Below are positions 22,284 through 33,490 of a stretch of 64,000 nt of DNA, piece after piece; within the stretch, counting starts at the first letter, position 1; every line of letters begins with the position of its first letter. The notes under the pieces were generated by a model that ran no database searches, had not been told where the DNA came from, and worked only from the letters and a program-made list of their open reading frames with translations. Origin of the DNA: Xanthostigma xanthostigma (Eukaryota > Arthropoda > Insecta > Raphidioptera > Raphidiidae); contig OY754465.1 in the NCBI GenBank assembly GCA_963575645.1, positions 3,720,001 through 3,784,000 of the forward strand, read 5' to 3'. Both the position numbers and the translations under genes were made by a program.

Positions 22284-25200
22284 TTAGAGCTGATTGGTAA
22301 GTCCTGTTTGTTGTAGAAATTTCATTAATTTATTTATGTTGAGTGGTGTATTATTTAATATTTCTTCTAGGCTTTCCGGGAGTATACAATCATATCTGGC
22401 CTGAAAGTATTTTATGCAATCTGTGAGAACATGTTTAATAGTTAAGTGGACATGGCACATATCGCAGGTTGGTATGTTTTCTTTTTTGAAGATGTAGTTA
22501 TGGGTCAATTTGCTATGGCCCGTTCTGAGACGTACTAGAGCTATTTCTTCCTTTCTTTTCATGTTTGTGGGATTAGCCCAGTAGTTTATATCAGGTTTTA
22601 TTTCCCTCAGCTTATTGCCCTCAGTATTAAACCATTTTTCTGCCCAAAATGTTTTTATTTGTTGTTTAATATAGTTTTTTATATCTTTATATATTGTATT
22701 TTCATCTACAGATGTGTTTTTAGAAGTTATCGCTTGTTTAGCGTGCGTATCAGCTAGTTCATTACCATAAATACCAACGTGGGAGGGTATCCAAATAAAA
22801 TTTATTGTGCATGATCTATTTTGAAGTTCATATAACAAATTTTGAATGTCTTGAATTATAGAATTTGTAGGGTATAGCCGCGATATTGATTGTAGTGCGC
22901 TGAGTGAGTCGCACAGTATTATGCATTTGTTATTTTCTTGGTAATTTTTTTTAAATTCAGTTAGACTATTTTTTAGAGCAAATAGTTCAGCTGTAAATAT
23001 ACTTGCGAATTTTGAGAGTTTAATTTCTGTCGGTCTGTTATTAAGTATAAATGCACAAGCGGTTCCAAGTTCAGATTTTGCACCATCTGTATAAATTTTG
23101 ACATATTCTTTATGTAGATCCAAAATTTGATTTATATGACTTTGAAATATAGCCGGGGTGGTTTCGGATTTATTATATATTGATAGATCGTAATTGATAT
23201 TCGGCTTACTGAAAAACCAAGGTGGTATTTTGTTATGCACGTTCACTTTTAATGATATGTTTTCAATATGGTATTTTTCAATTATTTGTTCGTTTTTTAT
23301 AGGCAACGGTTTTGTATATTTTTCATTTGATTCGTATGTGCATTGGTAATGTGGATTTGTAATCATTTGATAGTTTGGATGAGTAGGGTTTAGTTTTATT
23401 TTTGCATTATATTGTAATATTAACATCTCTCTACGCATTTCAGGTGACATTTCACCTGTGATTGCATAAAGGCTTTCCAACGGAGTGGTTCTTAGTGCAC
23501 CTGAAGCTAGTCGTAATGCTGTATTATATACTGTATTGATGATATTTACAATGTTCTTTTGTGCGGCTGCATATGCTATGCATGCATACTCAATTTTCGA
23601 TCTTACCAATGCTTGAAATATCTGTATAAGTTGTTTAGTATCACTTCCCCAAGTGTGGTGAGACAGTGTTTTGATGAGATCAATGCTTTTTCTGCAGGTT
23701 TTCCTTAGGTCAGTGATATACGATTTCCAATTTAACTTATCATCAAGGATGACGCCTAAATATTTTATTTGTTTTGCATATTCTAGCTGTACACTATTTA
23801 ATTTTAAAGTTGGTTTTGAAGCACGTCTATGTTTTGTGAATAAAATACATTTGGTTTTTCCAGTTGAAAATTTGAACCCGGTAGTTGCTGACCATTTTTC
23901 TAGGTAAAGTAGAGCTGAGGTTAATTCCTTTTGAATTGTTTTAAGGTTTTTATTAGCACAGTATATTACCACATCATCTGCATATAGGGAAATCTTTGTA
24001 GGAAATGTTATTTTATTTGTTATTTTGTTGATAGCAATTAAGAAAAGAGTTACTCCAAGAACAGAACCCTGAGGGATACCATTTTCTTGTTTATATACAT
24101 TTGATAATATATTTCCTGTTCTGACTTGGAATTTACGTTTTGTAAGAAAGTTATTTATAAAAGAAGCCATATTGCCCACTATCTTCCATTCTTTAAGGGT
24201 TTCGAGGATGTTTCTGTGCCAGGTTGTATCATAAGCCTTTTCTATGTCCAGGAAAATTGCAAGTAGATGTTGTTTGGTTGCAAAAGAGTTGTATATTTCA
24301 GTTTGAAGATTTATTATTTGATCTATTGTTGACATACCTTTTCTGAAACCACTCTGTGCAGGCGTTAGTAATTTTTGATGTTCCAAGGTCCACATGAGCC
24401 TGTTGTTTACCATCCTTTCCATTAATTTACATAGACATGATGTAAGGGCTATAGGCCTGTAATTTTCCGGGTTAGTTTTTTCTTTGTTTGGCTTCAGAAT
24501 AGGCAGTATTATACTCTTTCGCCATTCTGTGGGAAATATGTTTTCATTCCATATGTGATTATAGATTTGTAGTAATTTATGTTTGGCAGACTGGGGGAGC
24601 TTTTTTAAAAACTCGTTGTGTATTTTATCAGCTCCTGGGCTAGTGTTTCGGCATTGTTGGAGGGCCGATTCTAATTCACTCTCTGAGAGTGGAAGATTAA
24701 AATCTTCTTTGTTATGGCTCATGTGATCTATTTGTTGTTTTTCGCTTTTGATTTTGAATTTTAAAAAGTTCTTGTCGTAATTTTCAGAGCTGAAGTTTTT
24801 TTGGTAGATTTCGCCTAGTGAGTTTGATATTTCCTTGGAGTTTGTTATTGTTCTGTTGTCGATTTTTAGAGCTGCAATGTGGAAATTTTTAGGTTTTCCT
24901 TTTATTCTATTTATTTTATCCCAAACTTCTTTGGTTGTCGTTGATGAGTTAATACTATTTATATAATTTGCCCAGGTTTGTTTTTTGCTCTCGTTTATTG
25001 TTTTTTTTGCGATAGCTCTTAGTTTTTTAAAATTTATTAGATTTTCTATAGTTTGGTGTTTTTTGTATTTATTTAGCGCTGTTTTGCTATTATTGGTGGC
25101 TTCTTCGCATTGTTTATTCCACCAGGGATTCTGTGTGCGTCTGCTTTTTGATTTGGTTTGTGGGATATAATGTTCTGCTGTTTCAATTATTATTTTTGTA

Positions 25201-25967
25201 AACTGTTTTATTATTGTATCTATATTATTATTATTATTATTTATATTGAAATTGTTAATTTTGTTGGATACTTCATTTTGATATGCGTTCCAATCAGCTT
25301 TTTCTAGTCTCCATTTAGGTGGGTAAGAAACGTCAATATTTTGAGTGGAAATGTTAGTGAGTATTGGAAAGTGGTCGCTGTTGTAAAGTTCTGGAAGAAC
25401 AGTCCATTCGAGGATGGGAGTGATGGACGCGTGGCAGAAGGTTAGGTCAATGCCGGTGAGTGTTCCTGTGGATAGACTTAGATGGGTTGGTTGTCCATCA
25501 TTTAGCAGTGATATGTTCTCTAGATCTAGTATTTTTTCCATGATTTTTCCTCTGCTGTCCTGTTTTGAACTCCAGAGGTAACTGTGAGCGTTGAAGTCTC
25601 CTGTTATTACGAAAGGCGTGGGCAGCTGAGCTATTATTTTTTCTATATCTTGAACAGAAATATATTTATTGTTAGGTATATATATATTACATATTGTTAT
25701 AGGTTGAGGTATGTGAAGTTTTATTGCAATTGCTTCGAAGTCAGTGTCAAGTGTGAGAGTTTCTGCGTAGTATGTATCTTTAACCAGTATGGCAACCCCA
25801 CCGCTAGCGTGATCTGTGTTTGTTCTATCTTTGCGATAAAAAGAATAGTTATTTAGGTATGGAGTATGAGTTGTTTTAAAATTAGTTTCTTGTAAACAGA
25901 TTGTTAATGGTTCGTGCTCTGATATTAATCTTTTAAGGTCTGTGATGTGCGGGAAGTAGCCATTCAA
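22284..25967 (-). CDS. LINE ORF2: AP endonuclease, reverse transcriptase, RNase H
   Basis: 1227 residues from the first listed codon, a TTG; the open frame extends further upstream, and the endonuclease motif QWNLNGYF begins before it. Endonuclease: LQETNF, GDFNAHSYLW, NSDHFPIL. Reverse transcriptase: GFRKGMSTIDQI, AYDTTWH, GIPQGSVLG, and the catalytic YADD. RNase H: IYTDGAKS, FTAELFAL, CDSLSAL and GNELAD, so all four acidic residues are present. The C-terminal zinc knuckle is CDMCHVHLTIKHVLTDC. No in-frame ATG was noticed near the start, which suggests reinitiation after ORF1 or non-AUG initiation. Confidence 0.92.
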   Translation of the reverse strand: MNGYFPHITDLKRLISEHEPLTICLQETNFKTTHTPYLNNYSFYRKDRTNTDHASGGVAILVKDTYYAETLTLDTDFEAIAIKLHIPQPITICNIYIPNNKYISVQDIEKIIAQLPTPFVITGDFNAHSYLWSSKQDSRGKIMEKILDLENISLLNDGQPTHLSLSTGTLTGIDLTFCHASITPILEWTVLPELYNSDHFPILTNISTQNIDVSYPPKWRLEKADWNAYQNEVSNKINNFNINNNNNNIDTIIKQFTKIIIETAEHYIPQTKSKSRRTQNPWWNKQCEEATNNSKTALNKYKKHQTIENLINFKKLRAIAKKTINESKKQTWANYINSINSSTTTKEVWDKINRIKGKPKNFHIAALKIDNRTITNSKEISNSLGEIYQKNFSSENYDKNFLKFKIKSEKQQIDHMSHNKEDFNLPLSESELESALQQCRNTSPGADKIHNEFLKKLPQSAKHKLLQIYNHIWNENIFPTEWRKSIILPILKPNKEKTNPENYRPIALTSCLCKLMERMVNNRLMWTLEHQKLLTPAQSGFRKGMSTIDQIINLQTEIYNSFATKQHLLAIFLDIEKAYDTTWHRNILETLKEWKIVGNMASFINNFLTKRKFQVRTGNILSNVYKQENGIPQGSVLGVTLFLIAINKITNKITFPTKISLYADDVVIYCANKNLKTIQKELTSALLYLEKWSATTGFKFSTGKTKCILFTKHRRASKPTLKLNSVQLEYAKQIKYLGVILDDKLNWKSYITDLRKTCRKSIDLIKTLSHHTWGSDTKQLIQIFQALVRSKIEYACIAYAAAQKNIVNIINTVYNTALRLASGALRTTPLESLYAITGEMSPEMRREMLILQYNAKIKLNPTHPNYQMITNPHYQCTYESNEKYTKPLPIKNEQIIEKYHIENISLKVNVHNKIPPWFFSKPNINYDLSIYNKSETTPAIFQSHINQILDLHKEYVKIYTDGAKSELGTACAFILNNRPTEIKLSKFASIFTAELFALKNSLTEFKKNYQENNKCIILCDSLSALQSISRLYPTNSIIQDIQNLLYELQNRSCTINFIWIPSHVGIYGNELADTHAKQAITSKNTSVDENTIYKDIKNYIKQQIKTFWAEKWFNTEGNKLREIKPDINYWANPTNMKRKEEIALVRLRTGHSKLTHNYIFKKENIPTCDMCHVHLTIKHVLTDCIKYFQARYDCILPESLEEILNNTPLNINKLMKFLQQTGLTNQL

Positions 25968-25989
25968 ATTCCATTGTATTAGGTTGAAT

Positions 25990-27414
25990 TTAATGTTCGT
26001 CTTCCGAGTTGTCTGGTGAGAGGGTCATTGGGGAGGGGGGTATCTCATTTTCTATGTCCTTTTCTGTTATTAACCGTTTGTTTAATTTGTTTGAAATTTT
26101 TGTGAATTTTGTTTTCATATTTTTTTCCCTTAAAAATGGGTATAGGTCTTTCATCATTGCTAGGAGATCTTCAATATTGTGTGTATATGTGCGAGCTAAG
26201 CTTAGAGGATCTTTTGATTTTTGTACCTGTTTTATGAAACTCACAAATTTATCATAAGTAAGTACGTAACGTACAGTTCTTATTTTAGTTTCCAGTGGTA
26301 GAAGAGCAATATCGGTGGGTGATTTACTTACTTTTCCTGTAGCTAGGGTTACCTGTTCCTTTTGATTTACTTTTAGTTTTTTAGGTTCCGGTTTACGAAA
26401 AGATAAACATGTATTAATTGATTTATTTTCTGTTTCAGGTGGATCTTCATCTACAGTTCCTGTAGGACGCTCAATTTCGATTTCAGCCACTAGGTCTGGG
26501 TCTGTTTCGGTAGTGGAAGTGGATGGGGGAGGAGGACGCTTTTGAGCTCTAGGTCGCATTTCGTCGTCAGGTTGACTGTCAGAACAGTCCGATTCATTGC
26601 CAAATAGACAAGTTTCAGGGGTTTCAAGAGTTGTAGGAGGTAGCGGATAAGCAGATCTTGAAGATGAAGTGTCAGAAGTATCAGGTTTAGGGCATTTAGA
26701 TGAAATATGTCCAGTTTGATTACATCTGTAACATTTTTGAATATCTATATTTAAATATATTCTGTAATCATCATTGTCGAAATTTATTATGACAGAGTCT
26801 GGGATTTCATGTTTTTCATCAGGTACTATATAAACATAGCGTCTGAAACAAACTATGTGTGATAGATCTGGGTCTGTTGCACCTGCCCTCATATAGTAAA
26901 TTTGCGATACTAGATTTATACTCATGTTGTGTAATTTTTCTTCCAATATATCATTAGGAATGAGAGGGTTTATATTTGATATGATTAGTCTTTTTGCAGG
27001 GGTTATCATTCTTCTTATATTGACAGATTGTTCATTGACTAGAATAGTTTCATGTTCACTAATTAATCTATCAACCATTTCTTTGCTAGATAAGTACATG
27101 CAAATTCTTTCGTTAGCGATTCTGGAAGCTGCTATAATATTTTTTCCGTGTATTAAATTAGCTACGGCTCTAATGTAGTCAATTATTTTAACGCCATTTA
27201 GAGAATTTATTATTATACCCTGATCTTTTTTTGGGGTTTGAAATGTTGGTTGTCTCCTAACTACATTTGCAAAGGTCTGTGTGTTTGGATTATTGGTATT
27301 TTGTGAGCGCATTGTTGTGGGTGCTGTGTTATTAGTTTCGGTAATTGATTGCATATTGGTAGGGTGTAAGACTTGTGGTTGTGGAAATTCTACATCTGTT
27401 GGATTATCACTCAT
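25990..27414 (-). CDS. LINE ORF1 protein (RNA-binding, zinc knuckle)
   Basis: 474 residues with an ATG start at 27412-27414. Two RRM-like blocks are suggested around residues 65-120 (GIIINSLNGVKIIDYIRAV) and 145-200 (RLIISNINPLI). One CCHC knuckle, CYRCNQTGHISSKC, lies near residue 230. A low-complexity acidic and proline-rich stretch follows, then a basic C-terminus. This matches nucleic-acid-binding ORF1 proteins of I/X-element-like LINEs, which coat the LINE RNA. The ORF2 frame begins where ORF1 ends. Confidence 0.88.
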   Translation of the reverse strand: MSDNPTDVEFPQPQVLHPTNMQSITETNNTAPTTMRSQNTNNPNTQTFANVVRRQPTFQTPKKDQGIIINSLNGVKIIDYIRAVANLIHGKNIIAASRIANERICMYLSSKEMVDRLISEHETILVNEQSVNIRRMITPAKRLIISNINPLIPNDILEEKLHNMSINLVSQIYYMRAGATDPDLSHIVCFRRYVYIVPDEKHEIPDSVIINFDNDDYRIYLNIDIQKCYRCNQTGHISSKCPKPDTSDTSSSRSAYPLPPTTLETPETCLFGNESDCSDSQPDDEMRPRAQKRPPPPSTSTTETDPDLVAEIEIERPTGTVDEDPPETENKSINTCLSFRKPEPKKLKVNQKEQVTLATGKVSKSPTDIALLPLETKIRTVRYVLTYDKFVSFIKQVQKSKDPLSLARTYTHNIEDLLAMMKDLYPFLREKNMKTKFTKISNKLNKRLITEKDIENEIPPSPMTLSPDNSEDEH

Positions 27415-27450
27415 GTATATTTAGTTGCATATCTGCAAGGTTTTAGCTAT

Positions 27451-27477
27451 ACCGTCCTGGAAACAAACCAGGACGGT
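27451..27477 (-). promoter_or_regulatory. Strong hairpin in the LINE 5' untranslated region
   Basis: A perfect 10-bp stem, accgtcctgg/ccaggacggt, with a 7-nt loop, 37 bp upstream of the ORF1 start codon. Confidence 0.75.
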
Positions 27478-27747
27478 TCAGTTCGAATGATACTAATTAC
27501 GTGCGCTGTTAGTGATTTTGGTTAACCTCAAAATTTTTTAAAGTATAAATATATAAAAAAAAAATATTAAATTATGGTATAAAACTGAAAAATAATACTT
27601 ACAGTTGTCCAATGTATATTTACAAGTCTAATAAATACCTGATTTTTGTACGGAAACAACAATAATTATTATTTTCAGAGAAAAACGATCCAGAAAAAAA
27701 TACGTGCTGTACTCTCAAGGTCGGTAATCGAACGAGCTAGCAACCTT

Positions 27748-27779
<32 letters not shown>

Positions 27780-27797
<18 letters not shown>

Positions 27798-28045
27798 ACG
27801 TGATAACGTCTTATAAATTGATGAAACACCGGCTGCACGCACGAAAAAGTGTCACGTTCCGCCTGAGCCTGAGCGTGCAAGCGAGAGCGTGGTATAAGCG
27901 ATAGAGACGCACGATCGGCCCAAGCGTCGGCTTGTACGCATTTCTCTCTCTTCTCGCGTGACGTCAGAGAGTTCATCAATGTTTCTTTATGACGTTATCA
28001 CGTAAAACTATCGTCCGTAAACCGACTTTACAGACAACCAATTTT
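27780..28045. mobile_element. MITE family Q, most complete copy
   Basis: It starts ttgacgtgataacgtc after the T-run at the LINE target and ends ...ttacagacaacc before another T-run. Inverted ends cover about 15-25 bp. Confidence 0.75.
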
Positions 28046-28049
28046 TTTT

Positions 28050-29140
28050 TTTTTGACGTTTAGACTAACGCCATCGGTCGGATTTTTGGATGAACGTCAA
28101 AATATTCAACAAATAGAGCAAGGAGTATAGTGCAGTGTATATTTATTCTTCAACAAACTTTTCTACTTGATATTTTGCTTGGTGAATTGAAAGTAAATTT
28201 TATTCTAACGATTGAATATTGGAAAAGTTATATGGTTTTATACGTTTGTCTAAAATTGGTATCGCTAAAGAAATCGTTATAAAATCGGTTAGAATTAATT
28301 ATTTCCAAAAATTCCAACGGAATAGTAAAGTTGAATGGATTTGTGATTTTTCTGGCTTGGTCCGACCAGCGAAACCCGTTTGTGAAAAAAATGGCGCAAT
28401 TTGCAATTAAGGAAACAAAAAAAAGTGATCGTTAATTACTCGAGAAGTAATTGACCGATGACGCTAAAATTATTCATGCATGTTTGGGTCAACATAGACA
28501 TCATTTTTGAGAATTTTCAGCCATCTATGTGCGGTCATTTTTTACTAAAAAAAATAGTGAAGAAAAACGTGTTTTTAACTTTAGGTGCTATTTGCAAGTT
28601 AACAATTGCACTTAGCGACCTCTGTCAGTGCTCATTTTTTAGGAAATTTCATAAGGAACAACTTTCTCAATGCATATGCTATACTAAAAGTCAAGAGGAA
28701 CGGAGATATTAAAGGAAATAGAGAAAAAACCACTATTTTCGTCACTAATTGTTAATTATAAAATCAAGCACACCAACAATTTGTAAGCAAACTTAGGGGG
28801 TTGAACTACACCCTAAAACGAAGCGATTCCAACAATAATCTCGCCTGTGCTCGAATAATACACTTTTTAATGTTTTTACCTCCTCGCCGTCTAGCCTATA
28901 TTAACACTAGTAATAGTTAATACACATGGCGCGGGCAGCTGGAATGATTGTCACAGTGTTGGCATAGCGAGTACCTAGAGTACAACAGCTTACAGTTCTA
29001 CGTACAGTCACTATATTATATAAACGTTACCTCTATCTTTATAATTAAAATTAATGCACATGGACAAAGACCCGCGAGATTAATCTAATAAATAATCATT
29101 TATACGGAATATTTCATTGTCTTTATTGTTCATTATGCAG
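28050..29140. other. No gene recognised
   Basis: Plus-strand open frames at 28219-28410 and 28458-28712 have no recognisable motifs. A sequence like the left end of a hAT element (caggggcggatctac) starts at 29138. Confidence 0.4.
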
Positions 29141-29293
29141 GGGCGGATCTACATAAAGACAAATAGGGCTTAAGCCCTGGGCCTCCAAATGTCAAGGGCG
29201 CACAAAAATCGATACATTTTTAATAACTACTTGTTCATTAACAATGAGCGCTTATCGTATATACTAAAAATACTTAATATTAATAACTTTAAA

Positions 29294-29578
29294 TAGCTTC
29301 TGTTGCTACATTGTTGAAACACCCATTGTTACTGTGAAGGTTCATATCTGACGTTATCTAAGATAAAAATTAGCTCTCGCATGATGTGAAATATACAGTT
29401 ACAAATGGCTATTGATGAATTGACCTTACTGTGTCACTGTGGAGTAATGTAACTCAGTCCGTCGCGATAGTGGAAAGATTCGGGGTTCGTATCCCGATGG
29501 TGACATTGTTTGAGAAATAAATTTTTCTAATATAGACATGTAACAATGGGTGTTTCAACAATGTAGCAACAGAAGCTA
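29294..29578. mobile_element. MITE with ~40-bp inverted ends
   Basis: The left end tagcttctgttgctacattg is mirrored by caatgtagcaacagaagcta; flanked by TA. The middle holds ggggttcgtatccc, resembling a tRNA T-arm/B box (29480-29493). Confidence 0.85.
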
Positions 29579-29649
29579 TTCTTTAAAGTTATTAAAATAG
29601 TAGTACGCACTATACCGTATTAAAATTCACATTTCTTAATATTAATGTT

Positions 29650-29830
29650 CATTATCTTGAATGAATTTTGACAAGTTTTTGGGTAAATTTAGACAATTTT
29701 TTAAGTGATTATTGACAATATTTTGGGGTGATTTTTGACACTATTTTTTTTTTGGCTGAATTTTGACAGTTTTTGGGTGATTTTTTGACAATTTTTTAAA
29801 TCAATTTTGACATGTTTTGGGTAAATTTAT
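29650..29830 (+). repeat. Degenerate tandem repeat
   Basis: Repeated units of the type ttttgacaattttttgggtg, about 30-40 bp each, roughly five copies. Confidence 0.7.
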
Positions 29831-29834
29831 TGTA

Positions 29835-30242
29835 GTACTAGCGATCCGTCCCGGTTTCACCCGGGTACGATAGATATAATTCTGCAAAATGTATTTCGTT
29901 TGCGGCCCGGCGTCTGAACTAATAGCTTTGAGCAAATTCTACCAGATTTGCTCCTGAACTAATAACTTTGAGCGAACTCTAACAGATGTCACTATTTGGT
30001 ACTAAAACAGTTTTTTTTGTTTGTTTCTGAACTAGCTTTGAGTAAATTCTATGAGATGTCGTTACATGTTACTAAAACAGTTTTTTTTTTTGAGAAAACA
30101 CCGTAATTTTGTACAAAATATTTAATAAAATTATCCTACAGCGTAAGTTGCACCAAGCAAGAATTTCATTAAAATCGGTTCAGTGGTTTCGGAGATTAGC
30201 GCGGCCAAAATTGTGACACGAGAATTTTATATAGTATATAGA
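29835..30242 (+). repeat. Dispersed repeat Y, copy 1
   Basis: It opens ctagcgatccgtcccggttt and closes gtgacacgagaattttatat. Copies at 34780-35168 (reverse, with an insertion), 51364-51580 with 51950-52275, and the end part at 58228-58347. The tail resembles arthropod non-LTR/SINE 3' ends. Confidence 0.75.
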
Positions 30243-30284
30243 TAATTTATTCACATCTAAACCACATAATTATATCACAACAAG

Positions 30285-30770
30285 CTTTATTCAACTCATG
30301 CGCGTTATTCATATTTTATCATGCCTAAAAACCGAACCCTAAATAGCCATTTACCGACTGGTGACAATTACTTGTCATAACTCAATGAAGATTCCTACTA
30401 GCTCGGCCATTGTGGAGTAATGAAAATAAACGTAACTATTTTCTGAGTCGTAACGAAATAGTCGGTAACAACAACTCCGTTGTTACCCATTGAGGCTAAA
30501 ATTGAGAGGCCGAATGTTTTCGACATGGAGTTTATTCATAACCGGCTAACCTCAAACCAAAACATTGAATCGTGCTGTTTGGTGCTGTTAGTATTGACAG
30601 TTTTTTTTATAAAGAAATAAATAGATATTTGCAACATCTCATTAATAACAATAAATAAAACATGAATAACGCGCAATTGTTGAATAAAATTATGGGCGTA
30701 ACTTGTAGGCTAAGTCATGACCTGTCAGCGCGATGAATGACTTAGACTACTAGTTACGCCAATAACTATT
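30285..30770. mobile_element. MITE family U, copy 1
   Basis: About 485 bp, nearly repeated at 36985-37457. The inverted pair ttattcaactcatgcgcgtt / aacgcgcaattgttgaataa is visible, and the right 66 bp (ggcgtaac ... gttacgcc) fold on themselves. Confidence 0.8.
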
Positions 30771-30774
30771 AACT

Positions 30775-31394
30775 GTGCGAAATTTCAAGTCTTTAGATTG
30801 TGCCATTTGGCTCGGGGAGCTTGTGACTCACCGCTCATTGAGTAGATAGGCAATGATTCATATATAGGTTATTATTAATATATGCGTTTTTCCCATTTCA
30901 GTACGGAAAACGATATGTACAATACATAACAGTTTTAGATTGTTCACAATTTTTTGAAGCGTGTAATTTGAGATATTTGATAATTGAGCTGAATCTTTGT
31001 AGCGATGTAAAATTCGTAATTTTAACGATTGTTTAAAATAGAAGCCAACATGTTAACATTTTAACATGCAATAAAATGTTTGTGGACATATATATATACG
31101 TCGAATACGTAAGTGTATTACGAGTAGGTATCATATGTCTTATAATTAAAAATTCTTTATTAAATCTGTTAAGAAAAACCAATAAAATATAGTGAAATTA
31201 TGGTCTTCCAAGTAAATGATATTCTCCACATGTGATATCTAATTTAAATTCATAAATGCTAGCTTTTGATTTGAACCCACTGTTAAATTTCATATATTAT
31301 ATTATACTGATTTCTACCAACATAAAGCAGTAATACTTGAAGTTCTAGCAGGTACAGTGAACTTTTTTTCTATTAGGTATAGATTTTAAACATA
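30775..31394. other. No feature recognised
   Basis: A 40-bp stretch with gagtagataggcaatgattc near 30840 recurs near 31748; otherwise unique-looking. Confidence 0.4.
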
Positions 31395-31745
31395 TACTTT
31401 CATTCTATACTGAGCATAGGAATAAAATCGCAATCGAACCATTTGGAAGCAAACATATACTTCTGTCTTTTTTTACGCCGTAAGCACTGACGTATCCAGG
31501 AGGACAAAACAAGCACGGGGGACATGGCTTAAGACATTTCTAATTTGCCCCCTGCTGGGCCAAAAGCTGGATACGCCCATGTTAACGTCATAGAAAAAGA
31601 CAAAGTTTTTGAAACAGAGATACTTTATTCAGATTGAATGCAAGTACATCAACCAATCCTATCATCGGAGAAATCAGGGAATTACATCGAAGAAAGAGAC
31701 GCAGATATATTTTCGATACGCTTTGTTGCCTTCACTCACCGCACA
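31395..31745. repeat. Dispersed repeat, inverted copy at 60780-61115
   Basis: The shared region includes cgtatccaggaggacaaaac and, on the other side, gactcaatctg-like sequence ahead of gcaagtacatcaa. The two copies are in opposite orientation about 29 kb apart. Confidence 0.75.
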
Positions 31746-31970
31746 TTGAGTAGATAGGCAATGATTCATATAGTTAATTAATAGATTTATGATTTTAACA
31801 GTCACTTTTATCTTAACCATTCCTGTTTTAATAAATTCGGTAAACTAGTCTTGTGAATCAGGAATGTTACAGATGTGGTTTTTACTGACATTTGCAGATG
31901 CGGATTTTTTGACGTTCACATCTGCCGATGCGGAAGCTGATACAGATATTGTCACAACTCGTTAGAAATA

Positions 31971-32331
31971 CAGTAGAATCTCTGTCGAATTTCAAGGGAG
32001 ACGCCAAAAAATTCGAGTTATAGAGTTTTCGACTTATGAAGGATTTCGACTTATTTTGTAAGGAAATATTCGACTTGTAGAGGTTAATATTCATTATAAC
32101 TAATTTTGAGTTGTTATGTTCGAGATACAGAGGTCCAATTTATTTTTTCGAGTTATGGAGTGAAAAAATGTACCGAAATGGCTTGTAGGGACTCACTGAT
32201 TATTTCGACCTATAGAGGGTTGAGATTGCGAGTAATTGAGGTTTTGGGGCTGGAGGGGAATGGAACAAAACATTTTTTCGAGTTTTGGAGGTTTTCGACT
32301 TATCGAGGTTCGACTTAAAGAGATTCTACTG
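31971..32331. mobile_element. pogo/Tigger-like MITE
   Basis: Inverted ends cagtagaatctct and agagattctactg. The interior repeats cgacttatagagg-type units, as in many pogo-derived MITEs. TA precedes the left end. Confidence 0.8.
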
Positions 32332-32353
32332 TGTATCTCATAACACCACTAAT

Positions 32354-33056
32354 AAGGAGGTTGATGCGTTACAGTCCCAATCAAAAGTAAGTCGAATTCT
32401 AAATGGGAACTTTTCCATAATACATTTTTACAAAAGGTTATAAGTCGATGATACCAATAAATTATTGTCATAAAGGCATAAATAAATAATATTTTAATAT
32501 TAATTAATTATTTCAGTATTTTACTTAATATAGACTAACTTTTGAAGTTTTTGTATAAAGTTAGGTTAGAAAAAATAAATTTATGTAAATATCTGTATTT
32601 TACATATTTTTTGCAGTGTATAATTAAAAAGAGAAATTAGAAGTAATAAAAATTAAAATTAAATTATTAAAAAGTTGAAAATTCAGCTGAAATTGTTAAA
32701 ATTGTCAAGAATAAAAGTCCATAATCGAAAAGTGCTAAGGTTTAATAATTTTCTTTGATGGTTAAAAGTCTCCTAATTAAATTGGAAAAAATATTAAAAT
32801 ATGCGTAAGACATCGATGCTTTACAGTTTACATATAGTTTTCGGAACTGCTGACATTATTTGGTTATTTGCACAAAATTAAAATGTACCGTTTGCATGCT
32901 AGGTTGACATATTTTCCATAAGACTACATGTAAAAGTTTTTTTTAATTTTAACTTTTTAAATCTCCTAATGATTTTGGATTTTTTACAGAAAATTTTGTC
33001 ATAAAATAATCTATTAAAAAACTTTATTTCAGATTTTTTTCATTATCTTCGTTTAA
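32354..33056. mobile_element. TTAA-type MITE, copy 3
   Basis: Same family as 1657-2363. The left end taaggaggttgatgcgtt is present; the last ~15 bp of the right end are missing. Confidence 0.8.
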
Positions 33057-33487
33057 TTAACGTTCATTACAATGTTGTTTCACTGTACACCACAAAGTAC
33101 ATAATATATAGAATATTTATTTCAAGCTGACAGAATGTGACGTTCCATTTTTTATAAAATTATGTTTTTTGAAGATCAACACAGGTATTATAATTATAAT
33201 CAAGTTTTATGGAGCCAGTGCATAATTCATATACATGTTTGTCTCATTATTGTAGGCTGTCAGTGGAAGACCCAAATTTATTCTCTTAAATTGACAACCC
33301 AACAAAATGGTCGATTCGTTATTAATTTTTCAAACTTGTGCTCATCAACAACTGGTCAATTTACATAATACCAAACTGGCAGACATATTTGTTTACTAGC
33401 ACAACACGGCACAAACATTTATGATTAATTTAAAAAATTATCAATTTTTTATTCAGATAGTTTAGCTTCCGAACTAGTTCTTCCATC
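33057..33487. other. No feature recognised
   Basis: A 68-codon frame at 33162-33368 shows no motif. Confidence 0.4.
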
Positions 33488-33490
33488 TAA

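Larger units (their letters stand above)
21810..27741 (-). mobile_element. Full-length I-clade-like LINE retrotransposon
   Basis: A 5.9-kb element with a 5' untranslated region (27415-27741), ORF1, ORF2 with a C-terminal RNase H domain, a 3' untranslated region and a terminal A-run (T-run at 21810-21822). A target-site duplication aaccttg, possibly extended by Ts, lies at 21803-21809 and 27742-27748. ORF1 with a zinc knuckle plus ORF2 in the order endonuclease-RT-RNase H fits the I/R1/Jockey group; RNase H excludes plain Jockey and CR1. Both frames are open, so it may be recently active. Confidence 0.9.

Noticed and set aside
29440-29510. Possible tRNA gene
   Set aside because: A T-arm-like sequence is present, but I cannot fold a full cloverleaf with a D-arm and acceptor stem.
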